Source of the DNA: a virus
Strand: one strand, 5' to 3'
IMG/VR virus record: IMGVR_UViG_3300046028_005066
Coordinates: 1 to 51,018 of that record
DNA length: 51,018 bases
Numbering within the stretch: position 1 is the first letter of the stretch; each line of letters starts with the position of its first letter. Shown here one piece after another: positions 31,310 through 40,449 of this stretch. Under the pieces are notes generated by a model, which was given only the letters and a program-made list of their open reading frames with translations, searched no databases and was not told the DNA's origin. Position numbers and translations under genes: made by a program.

Positions 31310-32844
31310 TGGCCTCACCCATTATATTGCTAGATGCTGTACGCAAAGAAAAACTAAAGCGGCAAGCCGAAGTATCCCTGATAGAGTTTACAAAGCAGGC
31401 TTGGAATATTATCGAGCCTGGCACGCCGTACATTGGCAACTGGCATTTAGATACTATTTCAGAACATCTAATGGCTATTACGCGGGGCGAAATCCGTAAC
31501 CTGCTAATTAACATTCCTCCGCGGCACATGAAGTCTATCCAGGTTGCAGTAATGTGGCCAGTATGGGTATGGATAACTAATCCAGCCTGCCGCTGGCTGT
31601 TTGCATCATACTCTGCCAGCCTTTCAGTACGTGACTCGCTAAAATGTCGGCGCCTAATGGAGTCTCCGTGGTTCAAGGAAAACTGGGGAGATAGGTTCTC
31701 ATTAACTGGGGATCAGAACGTAAAGACATTCTTTGAAAACAATAAGTCTGGGTACCGTATGGCTACCTCAACTAATGCGGCAACTACCGGCCACGGCGGT
31801 GATGTAATAGTAGTGGATGACCCGCACAATGCGCTAGAAGCCCAGTCTGATACCATGCGAGAGTCTACACTTGAGTGGTGGGACCAAGCGATGAGTACAC
31901 GGCTCAACAATCCTAAAACCGGTGCTAAGGTTGTGGTAATGCAGCGCCTGCATCAAAAAGACTTATCAGGTCATATCTTAGCACAAGGCGGCTGGGATCA
32001 TTTATGCATACCAGCAGAGTTTGAAAAAGGCCGCGCATCGCACACGGCACTAAACTTTGTAGATCCTAGGACTAAAGAAGGCGAGCTACTATGGCCGGCA
32101 CGCTTTGGGCAAGATGAAATTGACCAGCTTAAAAAGGCGCTAGGTGAGTATGGTACGGCAGGGCAGCTACAACAAAGGCCATCACCGTCAGCAGGCGGCC
32201 TTGTAAAACGCGCTTGGTTCAAAATATTACCTGCAGATCAGCCATTACCGGCCTTGCAATTTGTATTGCAATCTTATGATACAGCCTTTACAGGCAAAAC
32301 CAGCGGTGACCCCACAGCGCACACCTGCTGGGGCATATTTAATCACCCTGATGGTAAGCGCGTAGTATTATTAGATGCATGGGAAGACCATTTAGGCTAC
32401 CCAGAACTACGTAAAAAAGCCTATGAAGAGTATGCTGCAACATACGGGGACAAAAATAAGGCTGTAGATGCGGTATTAATTGAAGAAAAAGGCAGTGGAA
32501 TTAGCTTAGCACAAGATTTAAGACGCGCAATGGTACCGGTTAGAACTTATAATCCTGGACGAGCTGATAAAACTACGCGAGTGCACGCAATTACGCCGTT
32601 ATTAGAGGCTGGATTGGTATATATACCTGAAAGTAAGAAAAGACCGGGCCAATTTCCACCTTGGGCGGACTTATTAATTAATCAATTGCTATTATTCCCT
32701 AACGGTGAGCACGATGACTTGGTTGATACTATGAGCCAAGCACTAATTTACTTGCGCGATGCACGTATGTTAACCATTGATGATGGCAAATACAAAGATG
32801 AGTACGTAAGACCGGTAGAAAGAAGCAATCCGTACGCAGCGTAA
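31309..32844 (+). CDS. Terminase large subunit
   Basis: 511 residues. ATPase: Walker A-like IPPRHMKS (69-76), Walker B DVIVVDDPH (165-173). Nuclease: SYDTAFTGKTSGDPTA near 320, an IEEKGSG block near 390, and HDDLVD near 467, giving the acidic metal site of the RNase H fold. It drives ATP-dependent packaging and cuts the concatemer. It partners the small terminase through a TAATG overlap. The protein is complete, and its stop is directly followed by a promoter candidate. Confidence 0.95.
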   Translation: MASPIILLDAVRKEKLKRQAEVSLIEFTKQAWNIIEPGTPYIGNWHLDTISEHLMAITRGEIRNLLINIPPRHMKSIQVAVMWPVWVWITNPACRWLFASYSASLSVRDSLKCRRLMESPWFKENWGDRFSLTGDQNVKTFFENNKSGYRMATSTNAATTGHGGDVIVVDDPHNALEAQSDTMRESTLEWWDQAMSTRLNNPKTGAKVVVMQRLHQKDLSGHILAQGGWDHLCIPAEFEKGRASHTALNFVDPRTKEGELLWPARFGQDEIDQLKKALGEYGTAGQLQQRPSPSAGGLVKRAWFKILPADQPLPALQFVLQSYDTAFTGKTSGDPTAHTCWGIFNHPDGKRVVLLDAWEDHLGYPELRKKAYEEYAATYGDKNKAVDAVLIEEKGSGISLAQDLRRAMVPVRTYNPGRADKTTRVHAITPLLEAGLVYIPESKKRPGQFPPWADLLINQLLLFPNGEHDDLVDTMSQALIYLRDARMLTIDDGKYKDEYVRPVERSNPYAA

Positions 32845-32873
32845 TGTACTTTCCCAAAATAATGCCTTACAAT
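32845..32873 (+). promoter_or_regulatory. Promoter candidate downstream of terL
   Basis: TGTACT (32845-32850, one base from TGTACA), 17 bp, TACAAT (32868-32873). Its -35 begins one base after the terL stop. A TAGGA site precedes the ATG at 32905. No leader hairpin is seen. Confidence 0.45.
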
Positions 32874-32904
32874 AAGCAATAAAGCCGCCTTTTTAGGAAT
32901 TACT

Positions 32905-35900
32905 ATGGCCAAAACTGAAGAAAATAAGCGCGTAGGACGTAAAATTATAGAAAGTGCTAAGCGCGGACTTACTTCGGGCGCAACACGCGCAAATACAGCA
33001 GGCAAAGCCTACCTTAAAACTGGCGCAACAATGGGTGAATTGCTTAGGGCCTATGGCGAAGCAATGGCACCAATTCATCAAGCGGAGTACACAGCACTTA
33101 CCGGTGAGCAGTTATATCCTCCTAAGCTACAACCAGTAAAATGGAACAATGCAACGCAAAATTACGAAGCCATTGATCCAAATCAACCAACAATATCCAA
33201 AGCACCAGATAGTTATCGCGCAGGCACGTATGAGCCTAAAGTAGGGCCACAGCCTATTATTTCAGCTGAAAACGTAGGTGAACTTGCATATGATCCATTA
33301 AACTGGATTTCTGGCGGTACAACCAAGGCCGCAGCAACAGGCGCTAAGCTCATTGGACGTGGCGCTAAAGCTGGCGCTAAGGCCGCAGCACGTAATGCAG
33401 CACCAATGATTGACCGTATATTAACTGAAAAGTATGGCTTTCCATCTTTGCAGCCAGGTATTGTAAAAAATCCGGGCGGAGAATGGATACAGCTAGAACC
33501 TACTATTGCGCGCTATGATGAAATGGGTAGGGTAGGGGCATACGTGCCTGATGTTAACAAAAAATTTCAAAAGTTATTACGAAATTATATTGTTAATGAT
33601 ATGGGCACAGCGCAAGATCCCATAAGAATGTCTATAGATCGTGGTATATCGCATATGGATGTACCGCCAACAACTTATTCTATAGCTGACAATGATCCTA
33701 CACGGCTCGGCATGAAATTACCAAGCGGTAAACTTGGTGCAACAGAAGCAGGGCGCAATTGGGAAACACTTACAGATAATCAAATAACTGTAATGCCCGC
33801 GCATGCATATTCAGGTGCTAATAAAGTATCGCAAGAATATTATGCTACTAATTATCCATGGCTAAAAAATAAGCCAGCCAATACGCCAATATTTAGTATT
33901 CAAAGAACGCCAGGTGATACAGGGCAGCGCTTAGGCTTTGATCATATACTTGACGTGCTACAACAAAAGTATTTAAATGATGAGCTAACGGCAGAGCAAT
34001 TGCGTAATTTAAGCATGGAAAAAGCTGTGCGCATAACCCATGATGCTAATCGCGCAGCAGCTGCAGAGGCAGGTGAAGCTGAGCTTAAAGGCTATGCACC
34101 TAACTTAAAATTACCTAAAATTAAAGAATATCCATCAGGGCATTACATAGCCGAGTTGCCGGATCCTACTACTTCAGATGAAGCCATGGCAATAGTAAAT
34201 AATATTGGCTGTCAAGGTGGTTGGTGCACGCAACATGAGCATGCCGCAAGAAATTATGGCAGTGGTAGAAGCAAACTGCATACGCTATTTGATAGTGAAG
34301 GGCGCCCGCATATTCAATTTCAAGTAGATGAAAATATACCCGGCATGCTTACTGAAGAAGAAAAAGCAGCAGTGCAGCAAAGATTACAAGATTTTGGTAT
34401 AACTGGTACTTCGCAAGAAGAGCGCGAAATGTATAAACATTTATTTCCAGAAAAAATACAGCGCTCAATTGAACAAATAAAACCCGCTGAAAACTCATGG
34501 ACTGGTTCTAGGTCACGTGAATACTTAAAACGCAATCCTAATTATCGCAATGAACTAGAACCAATAATACAAGACTTTGTGCAAAGTAATAAATGGGCTA
34601 GTGTTAGAGATCTTGATAACGCAGGTCTAATAAGCAGATCAGAATCTGGTATGCGTCCTGCATTAGAATATAGAAGCGTAGCACAAGAATTAGGTGTAAC
34701 ACCTGAGGATATTAAAGACTTTATTTTAAGCCGCCCAGAAAGCACCTCACCATATTTTAGTAAAAAAGAATTTCAAGATTTTATGAAATCACAAGACATA
34801 CCTACAGAAAATATGGCAGAAGGAGGCGTAGTACACATGGGCAAAGGTGGCATAGCTAAAAATGCTATTGAATTAGCTAAAAAATACTTAACACCATTGA
34901 GTGAAAAAGAGTTTTATAAAACTTATATTGCGCAGCATAAGGATATTAAAAACGTTACGTCTGAAGACCGCGCAGCCGCAGCGCAAGCTATTTTAGAGTC
35001 AGGGTTTAATAAAGGTTTTAATGTTAACGCTTTGCCAGTTGACCGAGGCGGCCCTGCAACGGACATAATAATGAAACGCTATGGCAATAAAGCCGGTGAT
35101 CGCATATATTTATTACCTAAAGAAGGTGTCCTTGAGGACGGTAATGGTTTAATTACAGCTGAAGGCTATAAGCCGGATCCTATGCAAATGCTAGATATTA
35201 GCGTTGACCGCGAGCCATCGTATGAGGCTTACTTGCGTAACTTTACTAAAAAATACGCACAAGGCGGGGCGGTGCACATGGACGAGGGTGGATTGTGGGA
35301 AGGCTACGGCGCACCAATTGAAAGGCCCACTCAAAAAAGGCAGTTAGTGTACTACCCTCAACAAGAGCAGGCTGTTCGCGTAACTCCAACAGGCGGGTAC
35401 AGCGAGGTAGACGCTGGTGACGTGAACGATAAAAAGTACACGATGAACACCGATATTGATATTTTAAATAAATATGGTTTTGGTGTTACTAAGCAAGGCC
35501 AAATAGTTAAAATACCTGAACGCACATACACTTGGTCTAATGATGGCTATGAATATAGTGATACAGAGCCAGCTAGAAAAATCAAGCGGTCTGACATTAC
35601 TGAGCTACGTGCTAGGTACGCAACAGACGATGGCATTGAATATGGTGTTGCACGCCAACCAATGTCTAAAGGCTGGTCTGGCTATCGCCGTAATATGAAA
35701 GATAATTCTTCCGTAGGGGTAAATGTATCGCCCTATTACACCGGCGTAAACTATACTAAAAACTTTGCTGAAGGTGGTGAAGTGCATCCTGAGTTTAATT
35801 TTGAGCAAATAAATCAGTATGCGGAGGGCGGCGTAGTAGCGCATAATGACTTTAATTACGCTGAAATTGATGCATTAGCCCAAGGGTTTGCTAAAGGTGG

Positions 35901-36156
35901 TCCGGTATTATCTGTAGGACGTGGTGAAAAGTTACCCGTATCTCAAGGTGCAGGACTTACTGCTAAAGGCCGTGCTAAATATAACCGCGAAACTGGCGGC
36001 AATTTAAAAGCACCGGCACCGCACCCAAAAAGTGAAAAAGACGCAAATAGACGTAAATCATTTTGTGCGCGTATGTCAGGTATGCCAGGACCTATGAAAG
36101 ATGAGAATGGTAACCCAACACGTAAAGCGGCGTCACTAAAACGTTGGAATTGTTAA
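32905..36156 (+). CDS. Large protein with PcfJ-like segment and C-terminal DUF6321
   Basis: 1083 residues. The N-terminal 70 residues are basic and helical. Residues about 427-472 (NNIGCQGGWCTQHE, then YSSG-like linker and LHTLFDSEGRPHIQFQV) resemble the PcfJ-type fold seen in mobile-element and phage proteins. After residue 640 come GG motifs (MAEGGVVHMGKGG, YAQGGAVHMDEGG, FAEGGEV, YAEGGVV, FAKGGPV). The last 80 residues (GLTAKGRAKYNRETGG, KSFCARMSGMPGPM, LKRWNC) match what I recall as DUF6321. It lies between terL and portal. Its role is unknown; it may be a minor virion or packaging-associated protein. Confidence 0.7.
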   Translation: MAKTEENKRVGRKIIESAKRGLTSGATRANTAGKAYLKTGATMGELLRAYGEAMAPIHQAEYTALTGEQLYPPKLQPVKWNNATQNYEAIDPNQPTISKAPDSYRAGTYEPKVGPQPIISAENVGELAYDPLNWISGGTTKAAATGAKLIGRGAKAGAKAAARNAAPMIDRILTEKYGFPSLQPGIVKNPGGEWIQLEPTIARYDEMGRVGAYVPDVNKKFQKLLRNYIVNDMGTAQDPIRMSIDRGISHMDVPPTTYSIADNDPTRLGMKLPSGKLGATEAGRNWETLTDNQITVMPAHAYSGANKVSQEYYATNYPWLKNKPANTPIFSIQRTPGDTGQRLGFDHILDVLQQKYLNDELTAEQLRNLSMEKAVRITHDANRAAAAEAGEAELKGYAPNLKLPKIKEYPSGHYIAELPDPTTSDEAMAIVNNIGCQGGWCTQHEHAARNYGSGRSKLHTLFDSEGRPHIQFQVDENIPGMLTEEEKAAVQQRLQDFGITGTSQEEREMYKHLFPEKIQRSIEQIKPAENSWTGSRSREYLKRNPNYRNELEPIIQDFVQSNKWASVRDLDNAGLISRSESGMRPALEYRSVAQELGVTPEDIKDFILSRPESTSPYFSKKEFQDFMKSQDIPTENMAEGGVVHMGKGGIAKNAIELAKKYLTPLSEKEFYKTYIAQHKDIKNVTSEDRAAAAQAILESGFNKGFNVNALPVDRGGPATDIIMKRYGNKAGDRIYLLPKEGVLEDGNGLITAEGYKPDPMQMLDISVDREPSYEAYLRNFTKKYAQGGAVHMDEGGLWEGYGAPIERPTQKRQLVYYPQQEQAVRVTPTGGYSEVDAGDVNDKKYTMNTDIDILNKYGFGVTKQGQIVKIPERTYTWSNDGYEYSDTEPARKIKRSDITELRARYATDDGIEYGVARQPMSKGWSGYRRNMKDNSSVGVNVSPYYTGVNYTKNFAEGGEVHPEFNFEQINQYAEGGVVAHNDFNYAEIDALAQGFAKGGPVLSVGRGEKLPVSQGAGLTAKGRAKYNRETGGNLKAPAPHPKSEKDANRRKSFCARMSGMPGPMKDENGNPTRKAASLKRWNC

Positions 36157-36165
36157 GGACTATAA

Positions 36166-38691
36166 ATGGCTGAAGATAACGACTTAGAGCAAGGTGAAGT
36201 AGTAGAATTAGATGATGAGGCTACTGATATTCGGGATATGGATGACGGCGGCGCTATGGTTACGCTTGAAAATGAAGAAGACCATAAAAGCCAAACCGAA
36301 CACTTTGCTAATATTGTAGATGACATTGATCAAAAAACATTGCGCACTACAGTAGAGGACTTACTTACTAAAATTGAGCGCGATAAAGATGCGCGTAAAA
36401 AACGTGATGAGCAATATGAAGAAGGCATTCGTCGTACAGGTTTAGGTGACGATGCGCCAGGTGGGGCACAATTTACAGGTGCTAATAAGGTTGTGCATCC
36501 ATTAATGACAGAAGCCTGCGTTGACTTTTCAGCGCGTGCTATGAAAGAATTATTTCCATCAAATGGCCCGGTGCGCAGTAAGATTATAGGCACGCAAGAT
36601 AAGAAAAAGCTTGAAAAATCTGAGCGTAAAGCCACGTACATGAACTGGCAGTTAACTGAGCAAATGCCTGAATTCCGCTCAGAACTAGAACAGTTAACCA
36701 CGCAACTACCTTTAGGTGGCGTGCAATACATGAAAATGTATTGGAACAAAGATCTTAATCGCATTACATCTGAATTTATTCCCGTTGATGATATTTACTT
36801 ACCCTTTGCGGCATCTAACTTTCATACAGCTGAGCGTAAAACACATGTACAATATATTACTAAATATGAGTATGAAAAGCGTGTACGTGCAGGCATGTAT
36901 CGCCAAGTTGATGTTAGTACCGTAGAGGATATAGATTTTTCAAAAGCCACTAAAGCTAATGATAAAATTGAAGGCCGTGAAGATAACTCTTATAATGAAG
37001 ACGGCTTACGTACAATATTTGAAATATATACGGCAGCAGATCTTGAAGGTGATGAATTTTTACCTTATGTTATATCTGTAGACAAATCAACTGGTGAAGC
37101 ATTATCTGTATATCGTAACTGGGATCCACGTGATACGCGTTTCCAAGAAGCTTTAGTATCTATTGTTGAATTCCCATTTGTTCCTTGGCGCGGTGCATAT
37201 CCAATTGGCTTAACGCACATGATTGGCGGTTTATCGGGTGCTGCCACTGGTGCACTGCGTGCATTGCTTGACTCTGCGCATATATCTAATATTCCAACAT
37301 TGCTTAAACTTAAAGGCGGGCCTGGCGGCCAAAACGTCAATCCGCAGCCAACTGAGGTTATTGAATTAGAAGGCGGCATTAACGTTGATGACGTGCGTAA
37401 AATTGCAATGCCTATGCCGTTTAATCCGCCAAGCCCTGTTTTAATGCAATTACTAGGCTTTCTTGTTGAGTCAGGCAAAGGTGTAGTTCAAACTACATTT
37501 GAAAAGCTAACTGATCAAAATCCTAATCAACCGGTAGGTACAACGCTGGCCTTAATTGAACAAGGTATGGTTGTATTCTCATCTATCCATTCACGCTTGC
37601 ATAACTCAATGGCACAAGTGCTAAAAGTAATGCATCGTTTAAATTCAGCATATTTGACTGAAGAAATGGTAATAAATGAGTTGGGTGAAAAAGTAGTAGA
37701 TCCTGCTGACTTTGACGGGCCGCTAGATGTTATTCCTGTATCTGATCCTAATATATTTAGTGAAACGCAACGCTTTGCGCAAATTCAAGCCGTACAAATG
37801 CGCGCAACACAAATGCCACAATTGTATGATGTGCGCAAAGTGGAGGAAATGTTTCTTAAGCAAATGAAAATACCGGGTGGTAATGAGCTACTAATACCAA
37901 AACCCGAGCCTAAAGATATTGATCCAATACAAGAAAACTTTGCCGCTTCTGTGGGTAAACCAATTGGTGCTATGCTGCATCAAGAGCATATTGCCCACAT
38001 GCGCGTGCATTTAGCTTTTTTACAATCGCCTATGTTTGGTCAAAATCCCGCTATTGCATCAATGTTTGTGCCAGCAATTGTGGCGCATATTAAAGATCAC
38101 TTATTAATGCATTACATGAAAATGACAAAACAAGGTTTAGCTGCTGCTAATGAAAACGGCATGCTAGGTGAAGAAGATGCTATGGCTGAAGCGCAAGCAG
38201 CCGTTGAAATTCAACAAGCAATTGAGCAAGCTATTCCGCCAGAATTCTTACAAATTATGGCTAAAGCCTTTGAGCAAGCACAAGCATTGCAACCAATACA
38301 GCCACAAGATCCAACTATGGCTGCTGTGGAAGTGCAAAAACAAATGATCCAGCAACGTGCATCATCAGATCAAATGAAAATAGAGGCGGCACAAATACAT
38401 GATCAAAATGTAGCTGCGCAAGCGCAACAAAAATTACAAGTTGAAATGCAAGAGCAACAAGAGAAAAATGCTATAGCAGAGCGTAAGCAACAGCAAGAAG
38501 ACCAAGTTGCTATATTACTTGAAACATTACGTCAGGATCGTGAAGACATGCGTAAGCAAGCTGAATTAGCTGCCCGCGTACAAATGAATGAAGCTGATAA
38601 TACTACTGCAAAAGAGCTAGCCGCTGCAGAAATATTAAGTGGTGAGCAAATTGCAATGACAACAGGCAATAATATTAGCCCTAATCCATAA
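36166..38691 (+). CDS. Portal protein (P22-like)
   Basis: 841 residues. An acidic N-terminus (1-70) is followed by a portal-type core, with PGGAQFTGANKVVHPLMTEA and TQLPLGGVQYMKMYWNK, then the GLSGAATGALRALLDSAH and LTDQNPNQPVGTTLALIEQG blocks that I recall from large podovirus portals. The last 170 residues are a long Gln-rich helix, like the C-terminal barrel of P22 gp1. Twelve copies form the DNA gate at one capsid vertex. It follows terL at a distance of one gene and precedes a GroES-like protein and scaffold, the expected order for a head cassette. Confidence 0.88.
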   Translation: MAEDNDLEQGEVVELDDEATDIRDMDDGGAMVTLENEEDHKSQTEHFANIVDDIDQKTLRTTVEDLLTKIERDKDARKKRDEQYEEGIRRTGLGDDAPGGAQFTGANKVVHPLMTEACVDFSARAMKELFPSNGPVRSKIIGTQDKKKLEKSERKATYMNWQLTEQMPEFRSELEQLTTQLPLGGVQYMKMYWNKDLNRITSEFIPVDDIYLPFAASNFHTAERKTHVQYITKYEYEKRVRAGMYRQVDVSTVEDIDFSKATKANDKIEGREDNSYNEDGLRTIFEIYTAADLEGDEFLPYVISVDKSTGEALSVYRNWDPRDTRFQEALVSIVEFPFVPWRGAYPIGLTHMIGGLSGAATGALRALLDSAHISNIPTLLKLKGGPGGQNVNPQPTEVIELEGGINVDDVRKIAMPMPFNPPSPVLMQLLGFLVESGKGVVQTTFEKLTDQNPNQPVGTTLALIEQGMVVFSSIHSRLHNSMAQVLKVMHRLNSAYLTEEMVINELGEKVVDPADFDGPLDVIPVSDPNIFSETQRFAQIQAVQMRATQMPQLYDVRKVEEMFLKQMKIPGGNELLIPKPEPKDIDPIQENFAASVGKPIGAMLHQEHIAHMRVHLAFLQSPMFGQNPAIASMFVPAIVAHIKDHLLMHYMKMTKQGLAAANENGMLGEEDAMAEAQAAVEIQQAIEQAIPPEFLQIMAKAFEQAQALQPIQPQDPTMAAVEVQKQMIQQRASSDQMKIEAAQIHDQNVAAQAQQKLQVEMQEQQEKNAIAERKQQQEDQVAILLETLRQDREDMRKQAELAARVQMNEADNTTAKELAAAEILSGEQIAMTTGNNISPNP

Positions 38692-38702
38692 GGAGAAATA
38701 AA

Positions 38703-38837
38703 ATGGCAACAACAGATAAATGCAATTGCAAAGACTCACAAGGCGTATCCCAACATCAACGCTTGGCAATGGGCGCTAAGTTGGACGGTAAATCATTACC
38801 AGGCACACCGGTTAAAACACAATCAGTTCCGAAGTAA
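38703..38837 (+). CDS. 44-residue head-cassette protein
   Basis: ATG at 38703 with AAGGAG 7 nt upstream. The short product has a Cys pair (KCNCKDSQG), then HQRLAMGAKLDGK and a Pro-rich tail (PGTPVKTQSVP). Its stop shares an A with the next start (TAATG). I recall similar tiny genes after portal genes in other phages; role unknown. Confidence 0.65.
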   Translation: MATTDKCNCKDSQGVSQHQRLAMGAKLDGKSLPGTPVKTQSVPK

Positions 38838-39022
38838 TGACAATAGATAAAGTTTTAAACTTATTAACGAATGCGCAGCAAGAGTTGGCAATAGCTGCGC
38901 TTCGTACACCAAATTCACATGATGCGTTTGAATACGGGCGCATGGTGGGAATGTACGCTGGAATTGAGCGTGCTATAGAAGTAATCTTGTCAACAATTAA
39001 AGAGGATAATAACGATGTCTGA
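38837..39022 (+). CDS. 61-residue head-cassette protein
   Basis: A single alpha-helical protein (DKVLNLLTNAQQELAIAAL; YGRMVGMYAGIERAIEVIL). It is joined to neighbours by TAATG at its start and by an 8-nt overlap with the co-chaperonin gene at its end. Role unknown. Confidence 0.7.
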   Translation: MTIDKVLNLLTNAQQELAIAALRTPNSHDAFEYGRMVGMYAGIERAIEVILSTIKEDNNDV

Positions 39023-39413
39023 TCAAACGCTGGATGATGCGTTTCCAAATGCAGACCCAGGAATAACACCTTTTGGGAGTTACGTGCTTGTACAAATTAG
39101 AGCGCCGAAACTGAAAACAGCAAGTGGTATTATATTAAACGCTGAAACTACAGAAACTGAAAAATGGAATACACAAGTAGGTAAGGTAGTAACAGTGGGG
39201 CCTTTAGCTTTTAAAAATCGTAATTCTATGGAATTATGGCCAGAAGGCGCATGGTGTGAAAAGGGCGACTTTGTTCGAGTTGCTAAGTATGGTGGTGATC
39301 GTTGGGAAGTGCGCATTGATAAAGACACAACCGCAATGTTCGTAATTTTTAAAGATACGGATTTAATAGGTAAAGTAACAGTTGACCCATTAGCAATTCG
39401 TGCTTTCTTATAG
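39015..39413 (+). CDS. GroES-like co-chaperonin
   Basis: 132 residues. The pattern follows the GroES fold: GSYVLVQIRAPKLKTASGII, where KTASGIIL (34-41) occupies the mobile-loop position that contacts GroEL, then VGKVVTVGPL and KGDFVRVAKYGGDRWEVRID. It is longer than GroES (about 97) because of an N-terminal tail and an insertion after VGPL. It lies just upstream of the scaffold and capsid genes. Like T4 gp31 it probably helps GroEL fold the capsid protein. That function is inferred from fold pattern and position. Confidence 0.78.
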   Translation: MSDQTLDDAFPNADPGITPFGSYVLVQIRAPKLKTASGIILNAETTETEKWNTQVGKVVTVGPLAFKNRNSMELWPEGAWCEKGDFVRVAKYGGDRWEVRIDKDTTAMFVIFKDTDLIGKVTVDPLAIRAFL

Positions 39414-39431
39414 CTGATAAAGGAGCTAGGT

Positions 39432-40385
39432 ATGGCAAAAGAAAAAGAAGTTGAAGCCCTCATTGAGGACGATGAGGATGATGAGTTAAAGGATGCCGAA
39501 TACGTAATTGTTGAAGAGCAACCTACAAAAGAAGCTACTTCTAATGATGATGACGATGATGAAGAAAGTTCATTAAAATCCTCTGAAGAAGAAGACAATG
39601 CTACTAGTGAAGACGACCGTGAAGCAATTCGTGAGCGCCGTAGACTAGAGAAAAAAGAACGCAAAGAACGCCGCGATAAGGCCATCGGCCGCGATAAAGT
39701 TGAGCTTAACTTTTTGCGTAGTCGTAACGATGAGCTAGAGCGTCGTATTGGTGCTGTTGAAACACACACCCAACAAACAAACTTGAGTCAAATTGACCAG
39801 CAAATCCAGCAAGTTACTCAAGAAATTGAAACCTCACAAAAGATTATTGCTAAAGCAGTTGAGGCAGGTAACGGTGAAGATGTTGTTCAAGCTATGCAAT
39901 ACCGTGACCAAGCAATGGCTAAAATGCAGCAGCTTACGCAATACAAGCAGCAGCAGTCACAACAAGCGCAGGCACCACGTCAACCTCAAGTTGATAGTGA
40001 AGTTGCGCATTATGCTAAAGAATTTATGGAAGAGCATAATTGGTATGATCCATCTGGTAAAGATGAGGACTCAGCCATTGTATTAGCAATTGATAATAAA
40101 TTAGCACAAGAAGGTTTTGATCCTCGCTCAGAAGAGTATTGGGATGAATTGCATGATCGTGTTAAACGACGTTTGCCTGAAAAGTTTAAACCTGCACGTA
40201 AACCAACAGGTGGCCCTGCTGTAGGTTCTGGCCGTGAGCATGCGCCTACATCAACACGTAAAGAAATTTATATTAGCCCTGAACGCAAGGCAGCCTTACA
40301 AGAGGCAGGTGTTTGGGATGATCCAGTCTTACGTCAGCGTTATGTTAAAAAATACGCTGAATATGACCGCGCTAATAAAAGTTAA
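39432..40385 (+). CDS. Capsid scaffolding protein
   Basis: 317 residues. The N-terminal 75 residues are highly acidic (EALIEDDEDDELKDAEY; DDDDDEESSLKSSEEED), followed by a Lys/Arg-rich helix and a coiled coil (QQVTQEIETSQKIIAKAVEA), then a Gln-rich linker and a basic C-terminus. Charge layout and position before the capsid gene match phage scaffolding proteins that direct procapsid assembly. No protease motif is visible. AAGGAG precedes the ATG by 7 nt. The long minus-strand frame opposite (39080-39769) is a Ser-rich shadow. Confidence 0.75.
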   Translation: MAKEKEVEALIEDDEDDELKDAEYVIVEEQPTKEATSNDDDDDEESSLKSSEEEDNATSEDDREAIRERRRLEKKERKERRDKAIGRDKVELNFLRSRNDELERRIGAVETHTQQTNLSQIDQQIQQVTQEIETSQKIIAKAVEAGNGEDVVQAMQYRDQAMAKMQQLTQYKQQQSQQAQAPRQPQVDSEVAHYAKEFMEEHNWYDPSGKDEDSAIVLAIDNKLAQEGFDPRSEEYWDELHDRVKRRLPEKFKPARKPTGGPAVGSGREHAPTSTRKEIYISPERKAALQEAGVWDDPVLRQRYVKKYAEYDRANKS

Positions 40386-40392
40386 AAAGTAG

Positions 40393-40446
40393 TTTTCTTT
40401 TTTTAAAAATTAGAACATAATTCTAATCAATTGCTGAATGGAGCAA
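40393..40446 (+). promoter_or_regulatory. Late promoter L2 with SD-masking hairpin
   Basis: TTTTCT (40393-40398), 17 bp, CATAAT (40416-40421). A 5-bp stem TTGCT (40431-40435) and AGCAA (40442-40446) encloses GAATGG, so part of the GGAG site of the 40450 gene lies inside the hairpin. Confidence 0.65.
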
Positions 40447-40449
40447 GTA

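Noticed and set aside
39080-39769. 229-codon minus-strand frame, Ser/Arg-rich
   Set aside because: It is antisense to the GroES-like and scaffold genes; the Ser run mirrors acidic and charged codons of the scaffold, and no ribosome site or promoter serves it.
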